DNA from: CAZZKE01 sp964655005
GTDB taxonomy: Bacteria; Pseudomonadota; Alphaproteobacteria; Rhodospirillales; JABHCV01
Assembly: GCA_964655005.1 (NCBI GenBank)
Contig: CAZZKE010000019.1
Location: forward strand, 1-39,969
Direction: 5' to 3'
Length of the DNA stretch: 39,969 nt
Shown here in pieces: positions 8,024 to 17,961 of the stretch (the first letter of the stretch is position 1; every line of letters begins with the position of its first letter). Under the pieces are notes generated by a model. It searched no databases. It worked only from the letters and a program-made list of their open reading frames with translations, and had not been told where the DNA came from. The position numbers and the translations under genes are program-made.

Positions 8024-8707
8024 ATGCCGAGTGTTTTGGTCACCGGGGCCGGTCGGGGGCTCGGCCTGGAATTCGCCAGGCAATACGCGGCGGATGGTTG
8101 GCGGGTTATCGCGACCTGCCGCGATCCCTTGATGGCGCAGGGGCTGGCGCCCTTACAGGGCGATATCGAGGTCCATACCCTGAACGTCGTAGATAACGCC
8201 CAGATCCAGGCGCTGGCCAAATCCCTGAAGAAAGAACCGATCGACCTGTTGCTCAACAACGCCGGAATATACGGCCCCAGGCCGGTCAAACTGGGCGGCG
8301 TCGATTATGCCGTCTGGGCCGATGTCATGCGCCTAAACGCCATGTCGCCACTAAAAGTCAGTGAATGTTTTCTCGATCACATGGTCGCCGGCAAGTTGAA
8401 AAAAATCGTTACTATTTCCAGCAAGATGGGTTCCATGGGCGATAATGATTCGGGCGGCGGATACATCTACCGTTCGTCGAAGGCGGCGCTTAACGCGGTT
8501 ATGAAAAGTCTGTCCATCGATTTAAAACCGCGCGGCATTTCGGTCGCGGTGCTGCATCCGGGCTGGGTCCGCACCGACATGGGCGGCCCCGGCGGCCTGA
8601 TCGACGCCGAACAGAGCGTCACCGGCATGCGTCGGGTGATCGAGGGTCTGGACATGGCGACCAGCGGTCGTTTCTATAACTATGACGGCGCGGAGATACC
8701 ATGGTGA
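8024..8707 (+). CDS. Short-chain dehydrogenase/reductase
   Basis: A 227-residue classical SDR. The Rossmann nucleotide motif is TGAGRGLG (7-14), NNAG follows at about residue 90, and the catalytic triad is seen as ISS and a YRSSK segment (Tyr and Lys four apart). The enzyme is NAD(P)-dependent and cytoplasmic; its closest type is the C-factor/CsgA-like SDR group. It begins 1 bp after the thiolase stop and ends inside the next gene (7-bp overlap), so it is part of the liu operon. The substrate may be a hydroxyacyl or keto intermediate, but this is not shown. Confidence 0.88.
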   Translation: MPSVLVTGAGRGLGLEFARQYAADGWRVIATCRDPLMAQGLAPLQGDIEVHTLNVVDNAQIQALAKSLKKEPIDLLLNNAGIYGPRPVKLGGVDYAVWADVMRLNAMSPLKVSECFLDHMVAGKLKKIVTISSKMGSMGDNDSGGGYIYRSSKAALNAVMKSLSIDLKPRGISVAVLHPGWVRTDMGGPGGLIDAEQSVTGMRRVIEGLDMATSGRFYNYDGAEIPW

Positions 8708-9834
8708 ATGAAGAACAGACTCTGATTCGCGATACCGCCCGGGCCTTCGCCCGCGATCGGCTGCGACCTAACGCCCAGGCCTGGGACCGGGCCGGCAGGA
8801 CGCCGCCCGAAATTTACCGGGAAATGGGTGAACTGGGCCTGCTCGGCATGCTGGCGCCCGAGGAATGGGGCGGTAGCAATACCGGGGTCGTGTCGTTCGT
8901 CCTGGCGATGGAGGAAATCGCCGCCGGCGATGGCGGCATTTCAACCATGATGAGCGTCCATAACGGCGTCGCCACCCTGCCCATCGTGCAATACGGCACG
9001 GAAGAACAAAAGCGGCGTTTCCTGCCCGAAATGACCAGCGGCCGGATGATCGGCGCCTTCGCCCTGACCGAGGCCCAGGCCGGATCCGACGCCGCCAATA
9101 TAAAAAGCCGCGCCGTGCGGGATGGCAACGGCTATGTGCTCAACGGATCGAAGCTGTTTATAACATCGGGTAATATTGCCGGGGTGGTGATCGTTTTCGC
9201 GGTAACCGATCCCGATGCCGGCAAGAAAGGCATATCGGCGTTTATCGTGCCCACCGACACGCCGGGTTTTTGCGCCGGTAAGGCGGAGAAAAAACTGGGT
9301 CAGCGGGGCCAGGAGACGGTCGCGTTGAATTTTGACGAGATGCGTCTGCCCGGCGATCTGCTGCTTGGGCGGGAAGGCGACGGCTACAGGATCGCGCTGG
9401 CCAATCTGGAAGGCGGCCGCATCAGCATCGGCGCCCAGTCCGTCGGCATGGCCCGCACCGCATTCGAGGCGGCCCGCGACTACGCGCGTGACCGCAAGGC
9501 GTTCGGCAAGCCGATCGCCGAACATCAGGCCGTCGCTTTTCGGCTTGCCGATATGGCGACCATGATCGAGGCCGCCCGCCTGATGACCCTGAATGCCGCC
9601 AGGCTGCGGGACGCCGGAAAGCCGTGCCTGAAGGAAGCTTCCATGACCAAGGTGTTTGCTTCGGAAATGGCCGAAAAAGTCTGTTCCGATGCGATTCAGA
9701 TTCACGGTGGTTACGGCTATCTAGAGGATTTTCCGGTCGAACGTATCTATCGCGATGTACGGGTCTGTCAAATTTACGAAGGCACCAGCGATATTCAGCG
9801 CATATTGATCGCCCGCGCCGTAATGGATGAATGA
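8701..9834 (+). CDS. Acyl-CoA dehydrogenase (short/branched-chain type)
   Basis: A 377-residue FAD-dependent acyl-CoA dehydrogenase, distinct from the liuA product. The flavin motifs are AFALTEAQAGSDA and FITSGN. The catalytic base is Glu360 in QIYEGTSDIQRI, the position used by short- and medium-chain enzymes, whereas isovaleryl-CoA dehydrogenase uses an internal Glu. QIHGGYGY precedes it. It could handle isobutyryl-, 2-methylbutyryl- or butyryl-CoA, widening the operon to other branched or short acyl-CoAs. The ATG overlaps the SDR end (ATGGTGA). Confidence 0.93.
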   Translation: MVNEEQTLIRDTARAFARDRLRPNAQAWDRAGRTPPEIYREMGELGLLGMLAPEEWGGSNTGVVSFVLAMEEIAAGDGGISTMMSVHNGVATLPIVQYGTEEQKRRFLPEMTSGRMIGAFALTEAQAGSDAANIKSRAVRDGNGYVLNGSKLFITSGNIAGVVIVFAVTDPDAGKKGISAFIVPTDTPGFCAGKAEKKLGQRGQETVALNFDEMRLPGDLLLGREGDGYRIALANLEGGRISIGAQSVGMARTAFEAARDYARDRKAFGKPIAEHQAVAFRLADMATMIEAARLMTLNAARLRDAGKPCLKEASMTKVFASEMAEKVCSDAIQIHGGYGYLEDFPVERIYRDVRVCQIYEGTSDIQRILIARAVMDE

Positions 9835-9848
9835 AAGAGGGTTCTTGG

Positions 9849-10451
9849 ATGAGCGACACGATAGATTTCTATTTTGATTTTTCTTCCCCGTTTTCTTATT
9901 TCGCCAGCCATAAAATTGACGCCATCGCGGCGGCGAATGACCGGACCGTTAATTGGAAACCTATTTTGCTGGGACCGATTTTCAAGAATACCGGTGTCGA
10001 ATCGCCAGTTAAAATTCCGCTAAAGGGCGAATATTCGATCCATGATTGCGAACGTATGGCGCGGTTCATGGATATTCCATGGCGAATGCCAGACCCTTTC
10101 CCGATATTTTCCGCCGCCGCCGCACGGGCCTTTTACTGGGTCCATGACGAAGATCCCGGTCAGGCCAGGCTGCTGGCTAAATCCCTGTTTAACCGGCTGT
10201 TTGCCGAAGGTCAGGATATCACCTCTGGCGAGGCGGTCGCCGATGTCGCCGCCGCCCTGCATATCGACCGCGACCGGTTGCTTGCCGCCGTCAACGATCC
10301 GGCGATCAAGCAACGGCTCAAGGATGAAACCGGTGCGGCCATGGAACTGGGCGTGTTCGGCGCGCCATTTTTCATCGTTGACGGTGAAGGCTTCTGGGGG
10401 TCCGACCGCCTGTGGATGGTCAAGAAATGGCTGCAACGGGGCGGCTGGTAA
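9849..10451 (+). CDS. 2-hydroxychromene-2-carboxylate isomerase family protein (kappa-GST/DsbA fold)
   Basis: A 200-residue protein with a thioredoxin-like fold of the DsbA/kappa-GST type. The start FYFDFSSPFSYFAS carries the Ser that replaces the redox Cys in this family and binds glutathione. GVFGAPFFIVDGEGFWGSDRL near the C-terminus contains the cis-Pro loop. Named members isomerise an intermediate of naphthalene degradation, but many relatives have other glutathione-linked roles. ATG 9849 is preferred over ATG 9831 because GAAAGAGGG lies upstream and the domain starts immediately. It occurs in the liu operon with no aromatic-degradation genes nearby, so the classical reaction is doubtful here. 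Confidence 0.85.
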   Translation: MSDTIDFYFDFSSPFSYFASHKIDAIAAANDRTVNWKPILLGPIFKNTGVESPVKIPLKGEYSIHDCERMARFMDIPWRMPDPFPIFSAAAARAFYWVHDEDPGQARLLAKSLFNRLFAEGQDITSGEAVADVAAALHIDRDRLLAAVNDPAIKQRLKDETGAAMELGVFGAPFFIVDGEGFWGSDRLWMVKKWLQRGGW

Positions 10452-10529
10452 CAGCCATGGCAAAATACACCAGGCAATCGATCGACGCGGTCGCCACCAT
10501 CGTTTCGCAGTCCCGGAAGAGAAAATAAA

Positions 10530-12140
<1,611 letters not shown>

Positions 12141-12142
12141 TC

Positions 12143-12928
12143 GTGGAAACAGTATTAATCGATATCGACCGGCGCGGCGTCGCCAGCGTGACCGTTAACA
12201 GGCCAGACGTGCACAACGCCTTTGACGATGCGCTGATAGCCAGCCTGACCGGACATTTAAAGTTGCTGGATAGTAATGAAAATGTCCGCGCCGTGGTTAT
12301 CCGGGGGGCCGGTAAAAGTTTTTCCGCCGGTGCCGATCTTAACTGGATGAAGCGGACTACGGAATATTCGTTCGAGCAGAATTTGGCCGACGCGGAAGCC
12401 CTGGCCGATATGCTGTGGACCTTGAACCGGCTGTCGAAACCTACGGTGGCGATGGTTCAGGGTGCCGCGTATGGCGGCGGCGTCGGATTGGCCGCCGCCT
12501 GCGATATCGTTATCGCCAGCGAAATCGCCAGCTTCCGCTTGTCGGAAGCCAGGCTGGGTATTATGGCCTCGGTAATCTCGCCATACATAATGGCGGCCAT
12601 CGGCGAAAGCCAGGCCCGGCGCTATACCCTGACGGCGCAATCCTTCGATGCATCCGACGCCAGGCGCATCGGCCTGGTCCACGACGTGGTTGCGCCCGAT
12701 GTGCTGGAATCACGGGTCGATGATATTTTATCGATGCTGCTGGAAAACGGCCCCGCCGCCATGACCGCCATCAAGGGCCAGATTTTTGCCCTGCAAGGCC
12801 GCCCCTTCGACAGGGATGTAGTCCGCGAAACCGCCGAGGGGATCGCCAGAATCAGGGCCTCGGACGAAGGCCGCGAAGGGATATCGGCCTTTCTCGATAG
12901 ACGCAAGCCAAACTGGCATAGGGAATAA
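12143..12928 (+). CDS. liuC: Methylglutaconyl-CoA hydratase (enoyl-CoA hydratase family)
   Basis: A 261-residue crotonase-family hydratase, presumed to convert 3-methylglutaconyl-CoA to HMG-CoA. Its place between liuB and liuD supports the substrate. The oxyanion-hole segments are SFSAGADLNWM (59-69) and AAYGGGVGLAAACDI (108-122), and SEARLGI (134-140) contains a conserved acidic residue. Length is normal. It starts 2 bp after liuB and ends 4 bp before liuD. The GTG at 12143 is used as the start, as no closer ATG preserves the N-terminal strand. Confidence 0.93.
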   Translation: METVLIDIDRRGVASVTVNRPDVHNAFDDALIASLTGHLKLLDSNENVRAVVIRGAGKSFSAGADLNWMKRTTEYSFEQNLADAEALADMLWTLNRLSKPTVAMVQGAAYGGGVGLAAACDIVIASEIASFRLSEARLGIMASVISPYIMAAIGESQARRYTLTAQSFDASDARRIGLVHDVVAPDVLESRVDDILSMLLENGPAAMTAIKGQIFALQGRPFDRDVVRETAEGIARIRASDEGREGISAFLDRRKPNWHRE

Positions 12929-12932
12929 TCGT

Positions 12933-14945
12933 ATGTTTACGAAAATCCTGATTGCCAATCGTGGTGAAATCGCCTGCCGCATCGCCGCCACGGCGCGCGG
13001 TATGGGCATATCCGTGGTCGCCGTATTCAGCGACCAGGACCGCACATCCCTGCATGTGGAAAGCGCCGACGAGGCTTTCGCCATAGATAGCTATATGGAT
13101 GGCGCGGCGATCATCGAGAGCGCCCGGCGAAGCGGTGCCCAGGCGATTCACCCGGGGTACGGCTTCCTGTCGGAAAACGCCGATTTCGCCAAGGCGGTCG
13201 ACGCCGCCGGCCTGGTCTTTATCGGCCCCCCGGTGGCGGCCATCCGCGACATGGGATCGAAAGTGCGGGCCCTGCGGATTATGGAAAAGGCGGGCGTTCC
13301 GGTGGTCCCCGGATATCATGGCGCCAGGCAGGATTTTGCGACCCTGAAGGATGCCGCGGCGGCAATCGGCTATCCGGTGATGATCAAGGCTTCGGCCGGC
13401 GGCGGCGGGCGCGGTATGCGTATCGTCGATACCGCCCGGCAATTGAAGGATGCCGTCGCCTCGGCCCGGCGCGAGGCCAGGGCGGCATTCGGTGATGACA
13501 CGTTACTGCTGGAAAAGGCCGTACGACCGGCCCGCCACGTGGAAGTACAGGTATTCGGCGACCGCTTCGGGAACATTGTCGCCCTGTCCGAACGTGACTG
13601 CTCGATTCAACGCCGCCACCAGAAGGTAATCGAGGAAGCCCCGGCGCCGGGGCTGTCACCGGCCCTGCGCCAGGACCTGGCCGCCGCCGCCGTCGACGCC
13701 GCGGCGGCCATCGGCTATGTCGGCGCCGGCACCGTTGAATTTTTGCTGGCCCCGGATGGCGCGTTTTATTTTATGGAAATGAATACCCGGCTACAGGTCG
13801 AACATCCGGTTACCGAGATGATCTTCGGCGAAGATCTGGTTCATTGGCAACTGGAAGTCGCCGCCGGCGGGGAACTGCCCCGCGAACAGCCGGAACTGGT
13901 AGCCTCGGGCCATGCCATGGAGGCCCGCCTGTACGCCGAGGACCCGGCCCGCAATTTCCTGCCGACCGGCGGCGTTATAGAGCGCTTCCGCCTGGGCGCG
14001 GTGGAACAGTACGGCGGCGCCGTGCGCATCGACGGCGCCGTTCGAGAAGGCGACACGGTCTCTTCCGATTATGACCCGATGATCGCCAAAATAGTCGTTT
14101 GGGGGGTTGACCGGGAAGAGGCCATGGCGCGTATGAGCGGCGTCCTCGGCGATCTGGAAATTGCCGGAATGCAGACCAATCTGGGATTTCTGCGCCGCGC
14201 CTTCCGCCACCATAAGTTCGGCGCCGGGCCGGTCGATACCGGGTTTATCGCCGATAACCTGACCGATCTGCTGGCCCCTGATGATGGCGCGGCGATGAAT
14301 GACGCCCTGTCGCTTGCCGCCCTGGGCGTCATGCTGCAAAGAGAGTGCCAGATGGCGGAATTGTTGCGGCGATCCGGCGATCCGTATTCGCCATGGCATT
14401 CCACCCGGGCCTGGCGCATGAACGGCGACAATCATCATGAACTGGCGTTTTCCGGCGGCACCGGCGATCAACAAACCGTTTACACGATCACCGTGCGCTA
14501 CCGGGAGGCAAATTTCCTGCTTGAATTGCCGGGCGAGACGTTTATTGCCAGCGGTCGCTACGATGAAGAGGGAACGCTGATCGCCGATCTATCCAACGGT
14601 GCCGGCGATCGTCGAATAAAGGGCATGGTCCTGATCAGGGGGAGCCGCCTTTATGTCGATACGGGGGGCTATCCGGTGCTCTTGAATTCGCTCGGCGGCG
14701 ACCGGAATGTTACCGATTCAGGCGGTGGTTCGGGCGGGCTCGCGGCGCCCATGCCGGGCCGCATCGTTTCCGTCGCCGTAAAGGCCGGCGACACGGTCAA
14801 AAGCGGCCAAACCCTGATGGTGCTGGAAGCCATGAAAATGGAACACAGCGTCACCGCCGGCATGGATGGCATCGTCGAAATCGTCTATTTCAAGGCCGGC
14901 GACCGGGTCGATGACGGGGAGGAACTGCTAAGCCTGAAGAAATAG
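12933..14945 (+). CDS. liuD: Methylcrotonoyl-CoA carboxylase alpha subunit (biotin carboxylase + BCCP)
   Basis: A 670-residue biotin-containing subunit. The biotin carboxylase N-terminal domain starts with FTKILIANRGEIACRI. An ATP-grasp domain contains the glycine-rich GGGGRGMRIV loop, and the biotin carboxylase C-terminal domain follows (about 340-445). After a linker domain that joins to the beta subunit, the biotinyl domain carries the biotinylated Lys635 in LEAMKMEHS. With LiuB it forms the 3-methylcrotonyl-CoA carboxylase holoenzyme. Length and order match MCC alpha rather than propionyl- or acetyl-CoA carboxylase. It is followed by an 89-bp gap, the largest in the operon, before a CheY-like gene. 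Confidence 0.96.
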   Translation: MFTKILIANRGEIACRIAATARGMGISVVAVFSDQDRTSLHVESADEAFAIDSYMDGAAIIESARRSGAQAIHPGYGFLSENADFAKAVDAAGLVFIGPPVAAIRDMGSKVRALRIMEKAGVPVVPGYHGARQDFATLKDAAAAIGYPVMIKASAGGGGRGMRIVDTARQLKDAVASARREARAAFGDDTLLLEKAVRPARHVEVQVFGDRFGNIVALSERDCSIQRRHQKVIEEAPAPGLSPALRQDLAAAAVDAAAAIGYVGAGTVEFLLAPDGAFYFMEMNTRLQVEHPVTEMIFGEDLVHWQLEVAAGGELPREQPELVASGHAMEARLYAEDPARNFLPTGGVIERFRLGAVEQYGGAVRIDGAVREGDTVSSDYDPMIAKIVVWGVDREEAMARMSGVLGDLEIAGMQTNLGFLRRAFRHHKFGAGPVDTGFIADNLTDLLAPDDGAAMNDALSLAALGVMLQRECQMAELLRRSGDPYSPWHSTRAWRMNGDNHHELAFSGGTGDQQTVYTITVRYREANFLLELPGETFIASGRYDEEGTLIADLSNGAGDRRIKGMVLIRGSRLYVDTGGYPVLLNSLGGDRNVTDSGGGSGGLAAPMPGRIVSVAVKAGDTVKSGQTLMVLEAMKMEHSVTAGMDGIVEIVYFKAGDRVDDGEELLSLKK

Positions 14946-15034
14946 TAACCAATATATCGTAATTGTGCGTCCACATACTCTATAAACCATTGCAGGAACG
15001 GTTATAACTACTATTGTTCCAAACAGGGGGCGGG

Positions 15035-15535
15035 ATGCAGAATTATGATTTGACGGATATGAAGGTCATTGTCGTCGATGACAACGAACCGATGCGTAAA
15101 ATTCTAAAAACTATTTTACGGGCGTTGGGTATCCGCGATATCATAGAAGCCGATGACGGCCTGGTAGCCTTTGATTTTATTAAGGAAAATAATGTCGATC
15201 TGGTTATTGCCGATAACCTGATGTCGCCCATGAATGGAGTGGAACTGGTCGGTCTTATCCGCGGCGGCGCCGAAGGGGCGGATCCGTTTACGCCGTTCAT
15301 CATGATTTCCGGTTTTACCGATCTTGGGCGGATTGTCGAGGCGCGGGATGTGGGCATCAATGAATACCTGGCTAAACCCGTATCGGCGACCAACATCTAT
15401 CAAAGGATAAGTTCGATTATCGAAAACCCGCGCGATTTTGTCAGGACGGCCAGTTTTTTCGGACCCGATCGCCGCCGCCGCCACCAGCCGATCAGCGGCC
15501 CGGATCGCCGCAAAAACGAATATTCTTACCGATAA
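15035..15535 (+). CDS. Single-domain CheY-like response regulator with basic GPDRRRR tail (paralogue 1)
   Basis: A 166-residue receiver protein with no output domain. The acidic pocket is Asp15 and Asp16, the phosphoacceptor is Asp60 in VIAD, and Ser92 and Lys114 complete the site, so phosphorylation is possible. After the receiver comes a tail with FFGPDRRRR (141-149) and GPDRRK (155-160). The regulators at 17047 and 17962 share this architecture, with Asp60 at the same residue number. ATG 15035 is preceded by AGGGGGCGGG, favouring it over the TTG at 15014. It lies between liuD and liuE and is probably cotranscribed with liuE (12-bp gap). Its partner kinase is unknown. Confidence 0.88.
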   Translation: MQNYDLTDMKVIVVDDNEPMRKILKTILRALGIRDIIEADDGLVAFDFIKENNVDLVIADNLMSPMNGVELVGLIRGGAEGADPFTPFIMISGFTDLGRIVEARDVGINEYLAKPVSATNIYQRISSIIENPRDFVRTASFFGPDRRRRHQPISGPDRRKNEYSYR

Positions 15536-15547
15536 CCGCCAAATGCC

Positions 15548-16447
15548 ATGCCCTTGCCCGCAAAAATAAGAATTATCGAAGTCGGCCCCCGTGACGGGTT
15601 GCAGAACGAGGCAATAACCTTGCCTCATGGCGATCGGATCGATCTGGTAAAGCGATTGCAGGCCGCCGGTCTTGGCGTCATTGAAGTGGGCAGTTTCGTA
15701 TCACCCAGGTGGGTGCCGCAGATGGCCGGCACCGATTTGGTCCTGGCGGGGCTGAACCTCGACCGGGGCGTCCGCTATCCGGTGCTGGTGCCCAATATGA
15801 CGGGATTCGATCTGGCCGTGGCCGCCGGGGCCAGGGAAATCGCCGTCTTCGCCGCCGCCTCGGAAACATTTTCCAAGCGCAATATCAACTGCACCATAGC
15901 CGAAAGTCTGCGGCGTTTTCATGGTGTCTGCGATGCCGCGAAACAGCATGGGATTGCCGTCCGTGGTTACGTTTCCTGTGTTCTCGGCTGCCCCTACGAA
16001 GGCCCGGTCGATCCGGCGAAAGTCGCCGAAATATCGAAAAAACTTATCGATGCCGGGTGTTACGAGGTTTCGCTTGGCGACACCGTCGGCGTCGGCACCC
16101 CGGATAAGGCCAGGGCGATGATCCGGGCCGTTGCCTCGCAGGTTCCGGTGGATAAGCTGGCGGCGCATTTTCACGATACCTATGGCCAGGCGCTGGCTAA
16201 TTTGCTCGCCGTTATGGAACTGGGCGTCGCCGCTATCGACAGTTCCGTAGCCGGCCTTGGCGGCTGCCCCTACGCCAATGGCGCGGCGGGCAACGTGGCC
16301 AGCGAAGACGTGCTCTACATGCTTAACGGCATGGGCATTAAAACCGGCGTCGATATGGCCGGGCTGGTCGAGGCCGGTCGCTTTGTCTGCGATTTGCTGG
16401 GCAAGGCGCCGGTATCGAAGGTCTCGCTGGCGTTGGCGGGCGCCTGA
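15548..16447 (+). CDS. liuE: Hydroxymethylglutaryl-CoA lyase
   Basis: A 299-residue TIM-barrel lyase that cleaves HMG-CoA to acetyl-CoA and acetoacetate, the last step of leucine degradation. The catalytic and metal residues are visible: Arg15-Asp16 in GPRDGLQNE, His207 and His209 in HFHDTYGQ, Cys240 in AGLGGCPYANGAAGN, and Asn249. Length is normal. The ATG follows the CheY-like gene by 12 bp with CCGCCAA-like upstream sequence and no strong Shine-Dalgarno, so it may depend on readthrough translation. The DUF1489 gene begins 3 bp after its stop. Confidence 0.95.
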   Translation: MPLPAKIRIIEVGPRDGLQNEAITLPHGDRIDLVKRLQAAGLGVIEVGSFVSPRWVPQMAGTDLVLAGLNLDRGVRYPVLVPNMTGFDLAVAAGAREIAVFAAASETFSKRNINCTIAESLRRFHGVCDAAKQHGIAVRGYVSCVLGCPYEGPVDPAKVAEISKKLIDAGCYEVSLGDTVGVGTPDKARAMIRAVASQVPVDKLAAHFHDTYGQALANLLAVMELGVAAIDSSVAGLGGCPYANGAAGNVASEDVLYMLNGMGIKTGVDMAGLVEAGRFVCDLLGKAPVSKVSLALAGA

Positions 16448-16450
16448 GCG

Positions 16451-16867
16451 GTGTCCGTGCACCTGATCAAGCTGGCCGTCGGGGTCGAGGATGTCGATCA
16501 TATGGCGGCGCTGCAAGCCGGTCGACGGGAGCGATTGGGGCAGTTGTCGCATATCACCCGAAACACCCCGAAGCGAACTGACGAGTTGCTGGCCGGCGGC
16601 TCGATCTATTGGGTGATAAAGAGATTTATCAGGATCCGCCAGCGCCTTGCCGGGATCGAACGGGGCCGGGATTTGGACGGGCGGCCGACCTGCTCGCTGA
16701 TTCTGGACCCGCAACTGGTTTTAACCGAAACAAAGGAGTTCCGGGCGTTTCAGGGCTGGCGGTACCTGCCTCCGGAAAACGCGCCGCCCGACCTGAAATA
16801 CGCAAAATCCGGGGCCGTGCTGCCGGACGAAATGGTTGCTGAATTGCGGGGGCTTGGGTTGCTTTAA
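16451..16867 (+). CDS. DUF1489 family protein
   Basis: A 138-residue protein of DUF1489, a small cytoplasmic family common in Alphaproteobacteria and without a defined activity. The N-terminus VHLIKLAVGVEDV, the core TRNTPKRTDELLAGGSIYWVI and the later GWRYLPPENAPPDL are typical. It uses a GTG start 3 bp after liuE. Its place at the end of the liu operon may be only positional. No signal peptide or membrane segment is seen. About 180 bp with no gene follow it. Confidence 0.85.
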   Translation: MSVHLIKLAVGVEDVDHMAALQAGRRERLGQLSHITRNTPKRTDELLAGGSIYWVIKRFIRIRQRLAGIERGRDLDGRPTCSLILDPQLVLTETKEFRAFQGWRYLPPENAPPDLKYAKSGAVLPDEMVAELRGLGLL

Positions 16868-17046
16868 TGGTGCTGGACCGAAGTATGGACTCCGCCGTAT
16901 AATCGCTACGGAAAGTGAAAACACGTCATAATAACAGGCCTTTGTTGGTACCCGTTGGCGTTACATGGGGGGCGTAAATATCTCCGGTTCGCCGCTTTGC
17001 TACAAATGTCTTACAAAAGCCGCAATCCCAACCATGGAAGGCACTG

Positions 17047-17571
17047 ATGTCTGAATTGGAAATCAGTCGTGTCAATGTCCTGATTGTCGAAGATAACCTC
17101 CATTTTCGGACGCTTATCAGGACGATTCTGCAGGCTCTGGGGGTCGAAATTGTCGAAGAGGCCAGGGACGGCGCCGAGGCCATGGAGGTGCTGGCCAGTT
17201 TCGACGCCGATCTGGTAATTATCGACTGGAAGATGGACGGGGTAGACGGCGTCCAGTGCGTCCGGCGGATCAGGAACGGCGAGGATAATGTAAATAGATT
17301 CATGCCGATTATCATGGTCACCGGGTATACCGATGAAAGTCTCGCCATCGACGCCAGGAACGCCGGCGTCAATGACTTTCTCAGTAAGCCAATTTCGGCC
17401 AAGTCTTTGTTATCGAGAATAAATTCGGTTATTGCCGAAGTCCGCCCATTCATCGAAACCGATAATTTTTTCGGGCCGGACCGGCGCCGGCGGCAGCGCC
17501 ATCACAGCGGTGCGGACAGGCGGGTGGAAAACGCCAAATTTGTCGTTTCTGATGTTATAACCGAAAGATAA
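17047..17571 (+). CDS. Single-domain CheY-like response regulator with GPDRRRR tail (paralogue 2)
   Basis: A 174-residue receiver-only protein. Its active site is Glu15, Asp16, phosphoacceptor Asp60 (VIIDWKM), Thr92 and Lys114, the same residue numbers as in the regulators at 15035 and 17962. The tail has FFGPDRRRR (141-149) and GADRR (155-159), then a distinct hydrophobic end (KFVVSDVITER). The first acidic residue being Glu instead of Asp is the main difference in the pocket. It lies about 180 bp after the DUF1489 gene, so it may have its own promoter. A palindromic element separates it from the third regulator. Its role is unknown. Confidence 0.88.
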   Translation: MSELEISRVNVLIVEDNLHFRTLIRTILQALGVEIVEEARDGAEAMEVLASFDADLVIIDWKMDGVDGVQCVRRIRNGEDNVNRFMPIIMVTGYTDESLAIDARNAGVNDFLSKPISAKSLLSRINSVIAEVRPFIETDNFFGPDRRRRQRHHSGADRRVENAKFVVSDVITER

Positions 17572-17665
17572 ATGGGGCCGATTTCTCGATTGTATTGCGT
17601 GTCGAGAGCAATAGAGCCTATTCTTATGCATATGTTCATGAGCTTCGCCGTAAAATCTTGGAATT

Positions 17666-17932
17666 AATACCAAATTGCAGAGAGAATGACCCATAGAGAT
17701 CGTCACAGCAGTCCTTCGGGTAGGAGAGAAGCCGCCGGCGATGCCATCGCATCGTCAAGGCTTTTGACGCCCTCCGAAGGTCTGCTGTGACGACCGGAAC
17801 GGCGGCCTCACAGGCCTTTTGGACGTTGTCGCCCACGGCCTTGCGGTACCGTGTACCGCCGCGCCGTCGGCTCCTAGCCAAAAGGCTTGTGAAGCCGTCT
17901 CTATGGGGCATTCTTTCTGCAACTTGGTATTA
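17666..17932. repeat. Palindromic MITE-like element, copy A (two modules)
   Basis: A 267-bp element with 35-bp terminal inverted repeats (TAATACCAAATTGCAGAGAG... against its mirror at the right end) differing at three positions. Inside are module 1 (17700-17793), bounded by TCGTCACAGCAG and CTGCTGTGACGA, and module 2 (17794-17898), itself an imperfect palindrome with ends near GCCTTTTGG and CCAAAAGGC. It encodes no convincing protein. It occupies most of the 390-bp gap between two response-regulator genes, ending 29 bp before the third regulator. The remaining sequence, 17572-17665, shows no gene. Confidence 0.85.
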
Positions 17933-17961
17933 AGGCGAAACTGTAAACAGACGGTGAGAAA

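Noticed and set aside
14946..15034. A promoter before the CheY-like gene in the liu operon (TTGCAG and TATTGT, 16 bp apart)
   Set aside because: The hexamers are weak and other pairs have wrong spacing, so I did not list it as a feature.
16868..17046. Possible terminator or small RNA in the gap after the DUF1489 gene
   Set aside because: No stable stem followed by a T-run was found; only short, weak inverted pairs are present.
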